Shown here: piece after piece, positions 54,872-63,677 of the stretch
Layout of the letters: each line of letters starts with the position of its first letter
How positions within the stretch are numbered: position 1 is the stretch's first letter
Source: Luteimonas saliphila
GTDB lineage: Bacteria > Pseudomonadota > Gammaproteobacteria > Xanthomonadales > Xanthomonadaceae
Reading direction: 5' to 3'
DNA length: 64,000 nucleotides
NCBI RefSeq assembly: GCF_016774335.1
Contig: NZ_JAETWA010000011.1
Location: 62,001 to 126,000 of the forward strand
The notes under the pieces: model-generated
Told to the model about the DNA's origin: nothing
The model's database searches: none
What the model saw: only the letters and a program-made list of their open reading frames with translations
Translations under genes and position numbers: made by a program

Positions 54872-56676
54872 GAGCGTTCCTCCACGCGCACTTCGCGCAT
54901 CATGCCCGCGTCCATGTGGTAGAGCAGGTGGCAGTGATAGGCCCAGCGGCCGAGCGCATCGGCGCGCACGCGGTAGCTGCGCTTCGTGCCCGGCGGCATG
55001 TCGACGGTGTGCTTGCGCACCATGAAGCTGCCGTCGGCATCCTCGAGGTCGCTCCAAAGCCCGTGCAGGTGGATCGGGTGCTGCATCATCGTGTCGTTGA
55101 CCAGCACGATGCGCATGCGCTCGCCGTAGTTCAGCCGCAACGGTTCGGCGCCGGCGAAGGGAATGCCGTCGAACGACCAGGAGAACTTCTCCATGTGGCC
55201 GGTGAGGTGCAGCTCGACGGTGCGGCCCGGGTCGCGGCCATCGGGATCTTCGAACACGCTCTTCAGGTCGGCGTACGCCAGCACGCGCCGGCCGTTGTTG
55301 CGCAGGCCGATGCCGGGGTCGTCGAGCTTCGACGCCGGGCTCATCGTCTGCATGTCCACCAGCGGATTGCCGGTTTCGCTGGCCGGATGCGACTGCATGC
55401 CGCCACCGCCGTGGCTGGCGTGCGCGCCTTGCATGTTCGCGCCGCAGCCGCCCTCCGCGGCCATCGCCGCGCCGCAGCCGCCTTCCGTGCCCTTGCCGTG
55501 CGTGTCGTGCCCGCCGTGGCCCATGTCGGCCATCGTCAGCCGCGGCCGCGGATCGACCGCCGGAACCGGCGCTTCGAGTCCGCCGCGCACCGCCAGCGTC
55601 CCGCGCGCATGGCCGGTGCGGCCCATGTCCTGGGCGAAGATGGTATAGGCGTCCTGCCCGGAGGGCTCGACGATCACGTCGTAGGTTTCGGCCGCGCCCA
55701 TGCGCAACTCGTCGACGCTCACCGGATGCACGTACTGCCCGTCGGCCGCGACCACGGTCATCTTCAGCCCGGGAATGCGCACGTCGAAGTGGGTCATCGC
55801 CGAGGCGTTGATGAAGCGCAGCAGCACCTTCTCGCCGGGGCGGAATTCGCCGGTCCAGTTGTTGGCCGGGGTGACGCCGTTCATCAGGTAGGTGTAGGTG
55901 TGCCCGTTGACGTCCGACAGGTCGGTGGGCGTCATCCGCATCTCGCCCCAGGCGCGGCGGTCGGCGAGCGTCGCCGCCGGTCCGTCGCGGCGCAGGTCGC
56001 GGAAGAAGTCGCCGACGGTGGGCTTGTACCAGTTGTCGAAGTGCGGCGCCTTCTTCAGGCGAGCGAACAGGTCCGAGGGGGCGAGGTCGGTCCAGTCCGA
56101 GAGCAGCACCACGTGCTCGCGGTCCCAGTGGTAGGGCGCAGGCCGCAGCGGGTCGACGATGATCGCGCCGTACAGTCCGGCCTGTTCCTGGTGCAGCGAG
56201 TGGCTGTGGTACCAGTAGCTGCCGGACTGCTTCAGCGTGAACCGGTACAGGTACGACTCGCCGGGCATGATCCCGTCGAAGCTCATGCCCGGCACGCCGT
56301 CCATGTTCGCCGGCAGCAGGATGCCGTGCCAGTGGATCGAAGTCTGGATCCCGGGCGGCAGGTGGTTGGCCACGCGCAGTATGACGGTGTCGCCTTCGCG
56401 CCAGCGCAGGATCGGTGCGGGCAGCGCGTTGTTGACGGTGATCGCCGGACGCGTGCGGCCGGTGAAGTTGACGATCGCCGGGCCGATGTCGAGCCGGAAA
56501 TCGGTGCCGGCGAGTTCGGTGCCGGGACGCGCGACGACGGCATCGCGTGCGTGCGCGGGCACCCGCAGCGTGCCGGCTGCGAGCGCGGCGCCGCCGAGGA
56601 ACAGTCCCTGGACGAAGGTGCGGCGCGTAGGCGAGGCCAGCGCCTGCGCGGGGAGTCGTGGGCTCCTGCGGATCAT
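54868..56676 (-). CDS. copA: Multicopper oxidase CopA (copper resistance protein A)
   Basis: A 602-residue periplasmic Cu(I) oxidase. The ATG at 56676 (MIRRSPRLPAQ) is chosen because GGAG lies six bases before; ATG 56688 is the alternative. A Tat signal SPTRRTFVQGLFLGGAAL leads to export of the folded enzyme. Copper ligands: SIHWHGI, WYHSHSL, HPIHLHGLW and the type 1 site HCHLLYHMDAGMM. A Met/His/Cys-rich stretch (MGHGGHDTHGKGTEGGCG, GGCGANMQGAHASHGGGGMQ) lies in the middle, as in other CopA proteins. It oxidises Cu(I) to the less toxic Cu(II). Confidence 0.96.
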   Translation of the reverse strand: MIRRSPRLPAQALASPTRRTFVQGLFLGGAALAAGTLRVPAHARDAVVARPGTELAGTDFRLDIGPAIVNFTGRTRPAITVNNALPAPILRWREGDTVILRVANHLPPGIQTSIHWHGILLPANMDGVPGMSFDGIMPGESYLYRFTLKQSGSYWYHSHSLHQEQAGLYGAIIVDPLRPAPYHWDREHVVLLSDWTDLAPSDLFARLKKAPHFDNWYKPTVGDFFRDLRRDGPAATLADRRAWGEMRMTPTDLSDVNGHTYTYLMNGVTPANNWTGEFRPGEKVLLRFINASAMTHFDVRIPGLKMTVVAADGQYVHPVSVDELRMGAAETYDVIVEPSGQDAYTIFAQDMGRTGHARGTLAVRGGLEAPVPAVDPRPRLTMADMGHGGHDTHGKGTEGGCGAAMAAEGGCGANMQGAHASHGGGGMQSHPASETGNPLVDMQTMSPASKLDDPGIGLRNNGRRVLAYADLKSVFEDPDGRDPGRTVELHLTGHMEKFSWSFDGIPFAGAEPLRLNYGERMRIVLVNDTMMQHPIHLHGLWSDLEDADGSFMVRKHTVDMPPGTKRSYRVRADALGRWAYHCHLLYHMDAGMMREVRVEERS

Positions 56677-56786
56677 CTCGTGCTCCATGGCGGGTGCGCG
56701 CGTGCGCGTCCGCCCTTCTCGGGTAAAGGCGTCGCGCCCGGGTCGGAACGCGACAACGCATCCGGGCCGCGAGCGCGCGGCGAAGC

Positions 56787-57182
56787 TCAGGCGATCGGAG
56801 GTCGCAGCAGCGGGAAGGCGTGCACGGCGTGGACCTGCGTGCGCGCGGTACGCGAAGGCCCAGGCACGTGCCCGGCGGCCGGCACCGGGGGCATCGGGGA
56901 CAGGGCCGCGAACCCGTGCTGCAGGCACAGGTCGAGGCAGCGTTGCAGGCAGTCGTCATCGCCTTGCGCGGAGGGCGCTGTGGGCGGCGGCGTCGCGTCG
57001 CGCCGGGTATGGCAGTCGGCGGCGGCGTGGCCTGCGCGATCCGGGGCCTGGTCGACCGCCATCGGCATGGCGGCGCCGGCATCGAGTGCGGACATCGCCA
57101 CGTGCGTGGCCGCGACCGCCGGTGCGACGGTGTCGAGCAGCAGGCCCAGGCACAGCAGCAGTCGGAGCAGGACCGGAAACAC
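56787..57182 (-). CDS. copL: CopL-like small exported protein upstream of copAB
   Basis: A 131-residue protein from a GTG start at 57182; the start is uncertain because the nearest GAGG is 12 bases away. A signal peptide (LLRLLLCLGLLLDTVAPAVA) is followed by ATHVAMSALDAGAAMPMAV and a Cys cluster CLQRCLDLCLQHG, and the protein ends FPLLRPPIA. Length, position before copA, the ATH-M start of the mature part and the Cys/His content fit CopL, which in Xanthomonas is needed for copper-inducible expression of copAB. The similarity is moderate, so the name is given with reserve. Confidence 0.65.
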   Translation of the reverse strand: MFPVLLRLLLCLGLLLDTVAPAVAATHVAMSALDAGAAMPMAVDQAPDRAGHAAADCHTRRDATPPPTAPSAQGDDDCLQRCLDLCLQHGFAALSPMPPVPAAGHVPGPSRTARTQVHAVHAFPLLRPPIA

Positions 57183-57342
57183 GGGGAACGAAAGCCTCGA
57201 TGGCGCGGCAGCGCGAGACCGCGACAGGATACCGCAGCGGGAAAGCCTGTCCTGGCGGTCGGTGGCATCGGCTGCGGGGGCGCGTGCGCTACGATGCGGC
57301 CATCGCCGACTCCCGCGCGCCGCAGGGTGCGAAGAGGCCTGC

Positions 57343-58461
57343 ATGACCGCACCGGTCGCCGAGCTGATCGGCCAGTACGACCCATCGCTGCCGCTGGCCG
57401 AAGCCAGCACGCCGCCCTCGGCGTGGTACCTCGATCCGCGGATCGGGGAGCTGGAGCGGCGCGCGGTGTTCGCACGTCACTGGCAGTGCGCCGGCCGCCT
57501 CGACCAGTTGCGCGAGCCCGGCGACTACGTGACCTGCGGGATCGCGGGCGAGCCGGTCCTGGTGGTGCGCGGCGACGACGGCGTGTTGCGCGGCTTCTTC
57601 AATGTCTGCCGCCACCACGCGGCTGCGGTGATGACGCAGCCGCAGGGCTGCGCGAAACACCTGCGCTGCCCCTACCACGGCTGGACCTACGCGCTCGACG
57701 GCACGCTCAAGGGCACGCCGGGCTTCGGCGACGAATGCCCGCTGGACCGCGCCGCGAACGGCCTGGTGCCGGTCGACATCGCGCAGTGGGAACGCTGGGT
57801 GTTCGTGCGCATCGAGCGCACCGGGCCGACGCTGGAGGAGTTCCTCGGCGACAGCGCCATCGCCGGGGTGCGCGCGCTGGGGCTCGACCGCCTGCACTGG
57901 TTCGCCCGCCGTCGCTACCTGCTGGACTGCAACTGGAAGGTATTCGTCGACAATTTCCTCGATGGCGGCTACCACGTCCCGCACCTGCACAAGGGTCTCA
58001 ACAGCGTGCTCGACTTCGCGCGCTACACGGTCGAGACCGGCCGCCACCACTGCCTGCAGTCGGCGCCGATGGCCAAGGGCGACGACGTGCGGTTCACGTC
58101 CGTGCGCGGCGGCGAGCGCGCGGCGTACTACTGGTTCCATCCGAATTTCATGGTGAACTGGTACGAGGGCATGATGGACACCCACCTCGTGTTGCCGCTG
58201 GGGCCGGCACGCACCGAGGTCGTGTTCGACTTCTGGTTCGAGGACGTGTCGGAGGCGGCGCGCGAGCGCAACGAAGCCAGCATCGCCGTCGGCGACATCG
58301 TCCAGGACGAGGACGCGGCGATCTGCGGGTCGGTGCAGCGCGGCCTGGGTTCGCGCGCCTACGACACCGGTCGCCTCTCGGCGCGTCGGGAGGCCGGGGA
58401 GCACCTGTTCCACCGGCTGCTGCATGCGGATCTGTCGCGCGGGCCATTCCCGAGGCGTTGA
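57343..58461 (+). CDS. Rieske non-heme iron oxygenase, alpha subunit
   Basis: A 372-residue oxygenase; AGAGG lies before the ATG. The N-terminal Rieske domain binds a [2Fe-2S] cluster with C-x-H in NVCRHHAA and C-x2-H in LRCPYHGWTYALDG. The catalytic domain has the iron site DNFLDGGYHVPHLHKG, with two His, and a later Asp/Glu. The segment LDCNWKVFVDNFLDGGYHVP resembles choline monooxygenase and related single-component alpha subunits. The substrate is unknown. It is divergent from copL with a shared promoter region of 160 bases, and no reductase gene is nearby. Confidence 0.88.
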   Translation: MTAPVAELIGQYDPSLPLAEASTPPSAWYLDPRIGELERRAVFARHWQCAGRLDQLREPGDYVTCGIAGEPVLVVRGDDGVLRGFFNVCRHHAAAVMTQPQGCAKHLRCPYHGWTYALDGTLKGTPGFGDECPLDRAANGLVPVDIAQWERWVFVRIERTGPTLEEFLGDSAIAGVRALGLDRLHWFARRRYLLDCNWKVFVDNFLDGGYHVPHLHKGLNSVLDFARYTVETGRHHCLQSAPMAKGDDVRFTSVRGGERAAYYWFHPNFMVNWYEGMMDTHLVLPLGPARTEVVFDFWFEDVSEAARERNEASIAVGDIVQDEDAAICGSVQRGLGSRAYDTGRLSARREAGEHLFHRLLHADLSRGPFPRR

Positions 58462-58581
58462 CGGGCGTCGGACGACCGGCGCCGCCAGGTTCCGGATGCG
58501 GACGCGATAGAATCGTCGCGCAAGCTGGTGCGGTCCGGCGCAAGACGCGCCGGCGGCCGTGGGCCAACCCTGGAGCTGTCG

Positions 58582-59592
58582 ATGCAGGTCGGCGAAGACA
58601 ATGCGTGGCGGGACGTGGGCGGGCGGCGCTGGCGGCCGCGCACGGTCCTGCTCGCCGCGACGGGCATGCTGCTCGCGGCAGGGCTGCTGGCGCATCGCCT
58701 GGATCGCGGCGTGGACGGCGTCGGAACGTCGACGGCCCCGCCGAAGCCCGCACCGACGACCGTGGCCGGCGATGGTGCGCGGCGCGAAGCGGCCACGCCC
58801 CGCGCGGTGGAGGACCGCCTGCGCGGCAACGCCCCGGTGCGCGAGGCGAACCCGGCCGATGCCGTTCCGTCGCGCAGGCGTGATTTCGAAACGACGGGCG
58901 ACCTGTTCGAGTATTCGCAGCGGCTGCTTCCGGCGCTGCGCGAGGGCGATCCCGAAGCCGCCTGGCTGATGAGCCGGGTGGTCGACTACTGCGCGGTGTA
59001 TGCCGCGGATCCGGCCGCGTTCGCGCGCGACAGCGCGGCACTCGCGGGCACGGGCCTTCCCGCATCGGAGGCGATGAACGCCGCGCGCGCCCGGGTCGAC
59101 GCGCGCTGTCGCCGTTTCACTCCGGCCGACGGCCTGTCGCAGGTGCGTGTCCGCCAGCTGCGGCTGGAAGCGGCGCGCGGTGGCAGCCTGGCGGCGGAAG
59201 CGGAACTGCTGGCGCGCCGAGAGCCGCTGTCCACCGCCAGCGACTACGGCAACGCATTGCTGGAACGGATCGGCAGCGCCGGGGATGCGGAGGCCTTCGG
59301 TGCGATGGCCACGGCGGTCGACGTGCCCGGCTGGCTGTCGATGCTGGATCAGGACGTTGCGCCGCAGTACCACGCGATCGTCTGGCAGCTGGCTGCCTGC
59401 CGCATGGGAGTCGATTGCGGGCCGCAGAGCACCCTGATGACGTCCTATTGCGTCAACGGCGGGATCTGCTCGCGCAGGGCCGGGCAGGGTTTCGAGGAGT
59501 TCGTCTACGACGCCGCGGTGCCGCGGCAGAGCACCGACCTCGTGCGCGACGCGGTGGTGGCGCTGGTGGATCGTTTTGGAGGAGCACCATGA
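58582..59592 (+). CDS. Membrane-anchored protein of unknown function
   Basis: A 336-residue protein; GGAG six bases upstream supports the start MQVGEDNAWRDVGG. One N-terminal helix (TVLLAATGMLLAAGLLAHRL, residues about 21-40) anchors a probably periplasmic, largely helical domain with five conserved-looking Cys (VDYCAVYA, DARCRRF, LAACRMGVDCGPQ, SYCVNGGICSRRAGQG). These may form disulfides. A very short linker rich in Pro and Ala follows the helix. I do not recognise the family. Its stop overlaps the start of the next gene in an ATGA arrangement. Confidence 0.7.
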   Translation: MQVGEDNAWRDVGGRRWRPRTVLLAATGMLLAAGLLAHRLDRGVDGVGTSTAPPKPAPTTVAGDGARREAATPRAVEDRLRGNAPVREANPADAVPSRRRDFETTGDLFEYSQRLLPALREGDPEAAWLMSRVVDYCAVYAADPAAFARDSAALAGTGLPASEAMNAARARVDARCRRFTPADGLSQVRVRQLRLEAARGGSLAAEAELLARREPLSTASDYGNALLERIGSAGDAEAFGAMATAVDVPGWLSMLDQDVAPQYHAIVWQLAACRMGVDCGPQSTLMTSYCVNGGICSRRAGQGFEEFVYDAAVPRQSTDLVRDAVVALVDRFGGAP

Positions 59593-60023
59593 AGTACGAC
59601 ATGAGGAAGCGCAGGCTCGCGGCGCTGTTCTGGATCCTGCTGTTCGCGGTGTATTCCGTGGCTGCGATCGGGGTGACCGTGCTCGACGCGGGCGAGGACC
59701 AGTACGCGGACCTGTCCCAGGTCTCGCCGGTCACCGTCCACGCAAGCGAGGACATGCGCAACCTGGGCGCGGCGCAGATGGCGGCGTTGTATCGTGCGCA
59801 GAGCGGCGCGCCATTCGCTTCGCTGGCACCGGGGAGCACGCTGCGGATCGTGTGGCCCGATGGATCCAGCGAGTACGTGGTGGTGACGAATCCCGCCGCC
59901 AGCGACGGCATCGTGCCGATCCCCGGCACCCAGCGCGACGCCGCGGATCGGCCGGTGGAGAATGGGCGCGTCGAGCCTCCCGCGGCCATCGGGGGCGGGA
60001 GGCCGCTGCTGCAGCACGACTAA
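59589..60023 (+). CDS. Small membrane-anchored protein of unknown function
   Basis: A 144-residue protein coupled to the preceding gene by a 4-base overlap. A single N-terminal helix ([20 protein letters not shown]) is followed by a soluble domain with [40 protein letters not shown] and a disordered tail. I do not recognise it. Its stop overlaps the stop of the convergent accC gene by three bases, so no room for a terminator is left between them. Confidence 0.65.
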   Translation: MKYDMRKRRLAALFWILLFAVYSVAAIGVTVLDAGEDQYADLSQVSPVTVHASEDMRNLGAAQMAALYRAQSGAPFASLAPGSTLRIVWPDGSSEYVVVTNPAASDGIVPIPGTQRDAADRPVENGRVEPPAAIGGGRPLLQHD

Positions 60024-61387
60024 CCGATCGACAGCGCCTTGTCCTTGCGCTCGGCCAGGCGCTTCTCGAGGTAGTGGATGTTCTGGCCGCCCGACTGGAA
60101 GCCGGCGTCGGCCATGATCCGCTGCTGCAGCGGGATGTTGGTGCGGATGCCGTCGACCACCATCTCCGACAGCGCCACGCGCATGCGCGCAATCGCCTGG
60201 GCGCGGTCTGCGCCGTGCACGATCAGCTTGCCGATCATCGAATCGTAGTTCGGCGGCACGCTGTAGCCCTCGTAGATGTGCGAATCGACGCGCACGCCGG
60301 GGCCGCCGGGCGCGTGGAAGTGCTGGATCAGGCCGGGCGAGGGCAGGAAGGTCTCCGGATCCTCGGCGTTGATCCGGCATTCGATCGCGTGGCCGCGCAG
60401 CACCACGTCTTCCTGGCGGATCGACAGCCTCTGGCCCGAGGCGATCTTCAGCTGCTCGCGCACCAGGTCGATGCCGGTAACCATCTCGGTGACCGGGTGC
60501 TCGACCTGGATCCGGGTGTTCATCTCGATGAAATAGAAACGTCCGTCCTCGAACAGGAACTCGAAGGTACCGGCGCCGCGGTAGCCGATGCGGATGCAGG
60601 CTTCCACGCAGACCTTGCCGATCTGCGCGCGCTGTTCGTCGCTGATCCCCGGAGCCGGCGCTTCCTCGACCACCTTCTGGTGCCGCCGCTGCATCGAGCA
60701 ATCGCGCTCGCCCAGGTGGATGGCATTGCCCTGGCCGTCGGCGAGCACCTGGATCTCCACGTGGCGCGGGTTCTCCAGGAACTTCTCCATGTAGACCATG
60801 TCGTTGCCGAACGCGGCCTTGGCTTCCTGCTTGGTGGTGCCGATGGCGTTGGCCAGGGCCGCCTCGGTATGGACCACGCGCATGCCGCGTCCGCCGCCGC
60901 CCCCGGCGGCCTTGACGATCACCGGGTAGCCGATGTCGCGGGCGATCTTCAGGTTGGCGTCGACGTCGTCGCCGAGCGGACCGCCGCTGCCGGGGACGCA
61001 GGGCACGCCCGCTTCCTTCATCGCGCGGATCGCCTCGACCTTGTCGCCCATCAGGCGGATGGTGTCCGCCTTCGGCCCGATGAAGACGAAGCCCGACTGC
61101 TCGACGCGCTCGGCGAAGTCGGCGTTCTCGCTGAGGAAGCCGTAGCCCGGATGGATCGCCTGCGCGTCGGTGACCTCGGCGGCGGCGATGATCGCCGGCA
61201 TGTCGAGGTAGCTGCGGTTCGACGGCGCCGGGCCGATGCACACCGACTCGTCGGCCATCGCCACGTGCTTGAGATTGCGGTCGACGGTGGAATGCACCGC
61301 GACCGTGCGGATGCCCAGCGCGTGGCAGGCGCGCAGGATGCGCAGCGCGATCTCGCCGCGGTTGGCGATGACGACTTTATCAAGCAT
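60020..61387 (-). CDS. accC: Acetyl-CoA carboxylase, biotin carboxylase subunit
   Basis: A 455-residue ATP-grasp enzyme that carboxylates the biotin of AccB, the first step of fatty acid synthesis. Family segments: [36 protein letters not shown], the ATP-binding Gly loop [54 protein letters not shown] and the biotin-site region. Length is close to the E. coli enzyme (449). The usual direct accB-accC junction is interrupted here by a four-helix-bundle gene and GGGAAT repeats. Confidence 0.97.
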   Translation of the reverse strand: MLDKVVIANRGEIALRILRACHALGIRTVAVHSTVDRNLKHVAMADESVCIGPAPSNRSYLDMPAIIAAAEVTDAQAIHPGYGFLSENADFAERVEQSGFVFIGPKADTIRLMGDKVEAIRAMKEAGVPCVPGSGGPLGDDVDANLKIARDIGYPVIVKAAGGGGGRGMRVVHTEAALANAIGTTKQEAKAAFGNDMVYMEKFLENPRHVEIQVLADGQGNAIHLGERDCSMQRRHQKVVEEAPAPGISDEQRAQIGKVCVEACIRIGYRGAGTFEFLFEDGRFYFIEMNTRIQVEHPVTEMVTGIDLVREQLKIASGQRLSIRQEDVVLRGHAIECRINAEDPETFLPSPGLIQHFHAPGGPGVRVDSHIYEGYSVPPNYDSMIGKLIVHGADRAQAIARMRVALSEMVVDGIRTNIPLQQRIMADAGFQSGGQNIHYLEKRLAERKDKALSIG

Positions 61388-61799
61388 GGGGAGCTCGGGA
61401 ATCGGGAATGGGGAATGGGGAATCGGGTGGCGGCACCGGCGGCGGGGACGTGTTCGCGAGCGCTTTCATCTGCGCGGTCAATCGGGCGAACACACGATCG
61501 ATCAGTGCATCGAGGGCTTCCGCTCTCGTGGCGAAACCAAGGCGCAGTGCGATCTGCATCTGCGTGTCGACTTCCGACAGAGATCCCCGCGCCATGGCGA
61601 GGAATCGCACGTAGTCGGCGCGCGAGCGTCGCGCAGCGCCCTCGGCGATACTCGATGGAACGCTGACCGCGGCCCGTCGCAGCTGGCCGGTAAGGCCGAA
61701 GCGTTCGGAATCGGGAAAGCCCGCGGAGAACCGGTACGCGGCTTCGACAGGGTCCATGGCATCACGCCAGACCTCCAACCCCTCGTGGGGTCGCTTCAC
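61380..61799 (-). CDS. Four-helix-bundle protein (IVP/bAvd-like), inserted between accB and accC
   Basis: A 139-residue protein from GTG 61799 (ATG 61817 lies inside the flanking repeat). The family signature is clear: [60 protein letters not shown] and [15 protein letters not shown]. Members occur as 23S rRNA intervening-sequence proteins and as the Avd accessory proteins of diversity-generating retroelements; their function outside these is unclear. The C-terminal [20 protein letters not shown] is translated from the GGGAAT repeat array. The gene breaks up the accB-accC pair and its end overlaps the accC start region. Confidence 0.85.
   Translation of the reverse strand: MKRPHEGLEVWRDAMDPVEAAYRFSAGFPDSERFGLTGQLRRAAVSVPSSIAEGAARRSRADYVRFLAMARGSLSEVDTQMQIALRLGFATRAEALDALIDRVFARLTAQMKALANTSPPPVPPPDSPFPIPDSRAPHA
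61396..61427. repeat. GGGAAT array, accC side of inserted gene
   Basis: Four GGGAATN/GGGGAATN units in tandem. Together with the inverted array at 61804-61831 it brackets the four-helix-bundle gene. The units equal those between atpD and atpC. Confidence 0.85.
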
Positions 61800-61803
61800 C
61801 GAT

Positions 61804-61831
61804 GCCCGATTCCCCATTCCCGATTCCCGGC
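61804..61831. repeat. ATTCCC array, accB side of inserted gene
   Basis: Three complementary ATTCCCN/GATTCCCC units, inverted relative to 61396-61427. They lie between the accB stop and the four-helix-bundle start. Confidence 0.85.
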
Positions 61832-61834
61832 GCT

Positions 61835-62311
61835 TCAGCCGATCACGAACAGCGGCTGGTCGAACTCCACCGGCTGGCCGCTCTCGCCGACGATCGCGAG
61901 CACGGTGCCGGAGGCGTCGGCCTCGATCGGGTTGAACATCTTCATCGCCTCGATGATGCCCAGGGTGTCGCCGGCCTTCACCGCCTGGCCCACGGCGACG
62001 AACGGCGGCTTGTCGGGCGCGGGCGACAGGTAGAACGTTCCGACCATCGGCGACTTCACGACATGGCCGTCGGGCAGGCCGGAGCCGGCCTCGGCCGGCG
62101 CGCGTCCGCCGGTGGCGCCGTCGACCGGGGACAGCATCGGCATCACCGGCTCGGCGCTGCGTGGGGCGGCGGGCGCCGGCGCGTAGACCACAGGGGCGCC
62201 GCCGCTGCCGCGCGAGAGGCGCACCGATTCCTCGCCCTCCTTGATCTCGATCTCGGCGAGGTTGGATTCCTCGAGCAGTTCGATGAGTTTCTTGAGCTTG
62301 CGCAGGTCCAT
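61835..62311 (-). CDS. accB: Acetyl-CoA carboxylase, biotin carboxyl carrier protein
   Basis: A 158-residue carrier. The N-terminal helix [20 protein letters not shown] and the Ala/Pro-rich linker lead to the biotinyl domain (about 80-158), with [20 protein letters not shown] and the biotinylated Lys in [14 protein letters not shown]. The N-terminal thumb loop of the bacterial protein is present. It lies 43 bases after aroQ and would normally be followed directly by accC. Confidence 0.97.
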   Translation of the reverse strand: MDLRKLKKLIELLEESNLAEIEIKEGEESVRLSRGSGGAPVVYAPAPAAPRSAEPVMPMLSPVDGATGGRAPAEAGSGLPDGHVVKSPMVGTFYLSPAPDKPPFVAVGQAVKAGDTLGIIEAMKMFNPIEADASGTVLAIVGESGQPVEFDQPLFVIG

Positions 62312-62354
62312 GGGTGGCCTCTTGGTATCCGGGGCTGCAGAACGGGAAGTCGGG

Positions 62355-62801
62355 TCAGGCGTCCGGCGCCAGGTGACGCAGGGCCGCATCCAGCGCGTAG
62401 CGGTAGCTGTCGGCACCGAAGCCGCAGACCACGCCGACCGCCTTGTCGCTGAAATAGCTGTGCTGGCGGAAGGGTTCGCGGGCGTGCGGGTTGGACAGGT
62501 GGATCTCGATGAACGGAATCGCCACCGCGGCGAGCGCGTCGCGGATCGCCACGCTGGTGTGGGTGAAGGCGGCCGGATTGATCAGGATGAAGGCGGTGCC
62601 GTCGGCACGGGCGGCCTGGATGCGCTCGACCAGCACGTGCTCGGCATTGGACTGCAGGCTCTCCAGGGCATGGCCGGCGGCATCGGCACTGGCCTTGAGT
62701 CCGGCGTCGATGTCGGCCAGCGTGGCGTGACCGTAGACCTCCGGCTCGCGGGTGCCGAGCAGGTTGAGGTTGGGGCCGTGCAGGAGCAGCAGCTTGGCCA
62801 T
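62355..62801 (-). CDS. aroQ: 3-dehydroquinate dehydratase, type II
   Basis: A 148-residue dodecameric enzyme of the shikimate pathway that converts 3-dehydroquinate to 3-dehydroshikimate. Starts [20 protein letters not shown], with the flexible lid and its catalytic Arg and Tyr (EPEVYGH). [19 protein letters not shown] and [20 protein letters not shown] carry the substrate-binding Asn and the catalytic His. The aroQ-accB-accC order is typical of gammaproteobacteria. Confidence 0.97.
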   Translation of the reverse strand: MAKLLLLHGPNLNLLGTREPEVYGHATLADIDAGLKASADAAGHALESLQSNAEHVLVERIQAARADGTAFILINPAAFTHTSVAIRDALAAVAIPFIEIHLSNPHAREPFRQHSYFSDKAVGVVCGFGADSYRYALDAALRHLAPDA

Positions 62802-63049
62802 CGGCAGATCGGCGGTGGGACAGGCGCGCAGTCTGGGCCAAGGCGTGGATGGTGTCCAGTTCGCCGAAGTTTGAAGGAGTTAAGCCTTTGTTGGAGTTGT
62901 GGCTCTAATCACGTTCCACTTGAAACCGGAATCGCCGCGGTGCGCGGCCGTGGATACGATGCCGCGGCACCGGGACCGGGGCTGGCCACGATGTCGATTT
63001 CCGGCGCACAGTTTCGACGATGCACGCGCACAGATTCCGAGGACCCCGA

Positions 63050-63673
63050 ATGGCCCCTCCCCCTGCCGACACCCTCTATTACTCCCACAATCTCAATCCG
63101 CGCGTGGCGGTGGCCGTGGCCCGGCACCTACGCGCGCCGCTGCGGTTCGTCCGCGCCGACCCGATGGGCCGCGAGCGCGAGGCGTTCCGGCCGATCAACC
63201 CGAACACGCGGGTGCCGATCCTCGTGGAGCCGGCGCTGACGCTGTGGGAGACCGACGCGATCGCGATGCGCCTGGCAGAGCGTTTCGACGAGAGCTTCTG
63301 GCCGCCGGCGCAGCGTGCCGAGGTGATGCTCTGGGTCAGCTGGGCCGCCCATCACTTCACCGGCGCCGCCGGGGTGTTCTACTTCGAGCACATCGTCGTA
63401 CCGCGCTACTTCGACCGGGCGTCCGACCTGGCGGCGTTGCAAACGGCGGATCGGGATTTCCGCGAGTTCGCCGCCATCCTCGACGACACGCTCGCCGGCC
63501 GCCGCTGGCTGGTCGGCGATGCCCCGACCTATGCCGACTTCCGCGTGGCCGCGGCGCTGCCGTTCGCGGAAGAGGCGCGGATCCCGCTCGAGCCGTTCCC
63601 GCGGATCCGCGCCTGGCATGCGCGGCTGCAGGAGTTCGACGCCTGGCGCGAACCCTTCGCCGGACTGGACTGA
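63050..63673 (+). CDS. Glutathione S-transferase family protein
   Basis: A 207-residue cytosolic GST. ATG 63050 is chosen because GAGGA lies six bases before; ATG 63020 would add ten residues. The thioredoxin-like N-terminal domain has LYYSHNLNPRVAVAVARHL, with Ser/Asn at the catalytic place, and the cis-Pro and glutathione contacts in NTRVPILVE and WETDAIAMRLAE. The C-terminal helical domain contains RRWLVGDAPTYADFRVAAAL, the usual N-capping box. Substrate unknown. It is convergent with the TlpA-like gene, with four bases between stops. Confidence 0.9.
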   Translation: MAPPPADTLYYSHNLNPRVAVAVARHLRAPLRFVRADPMGREREAFRPINPNTRVPILVEPALTLWETDAIAMRLAERFDESFWPPAQRAEVMLWVSWAAHHFTGAAGVFYFEHIVVPRYFDRASDLAALQTADRDFREFAAILDDTLAGRRWLVGDAPTYADFRVAAALPFAEEARIPLEPFPRIRAWHARLQEFDAWREPFAGLD

Positions 63674-63677
63674 CCGC

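Noticed and set aside
54872-57475. Upstream extension of the copB frame through copA to 57475
   Set aside because: It is a shifted frame over copA and the copL-like gene. CopB starts at the GTG that overlaps the copA stop.
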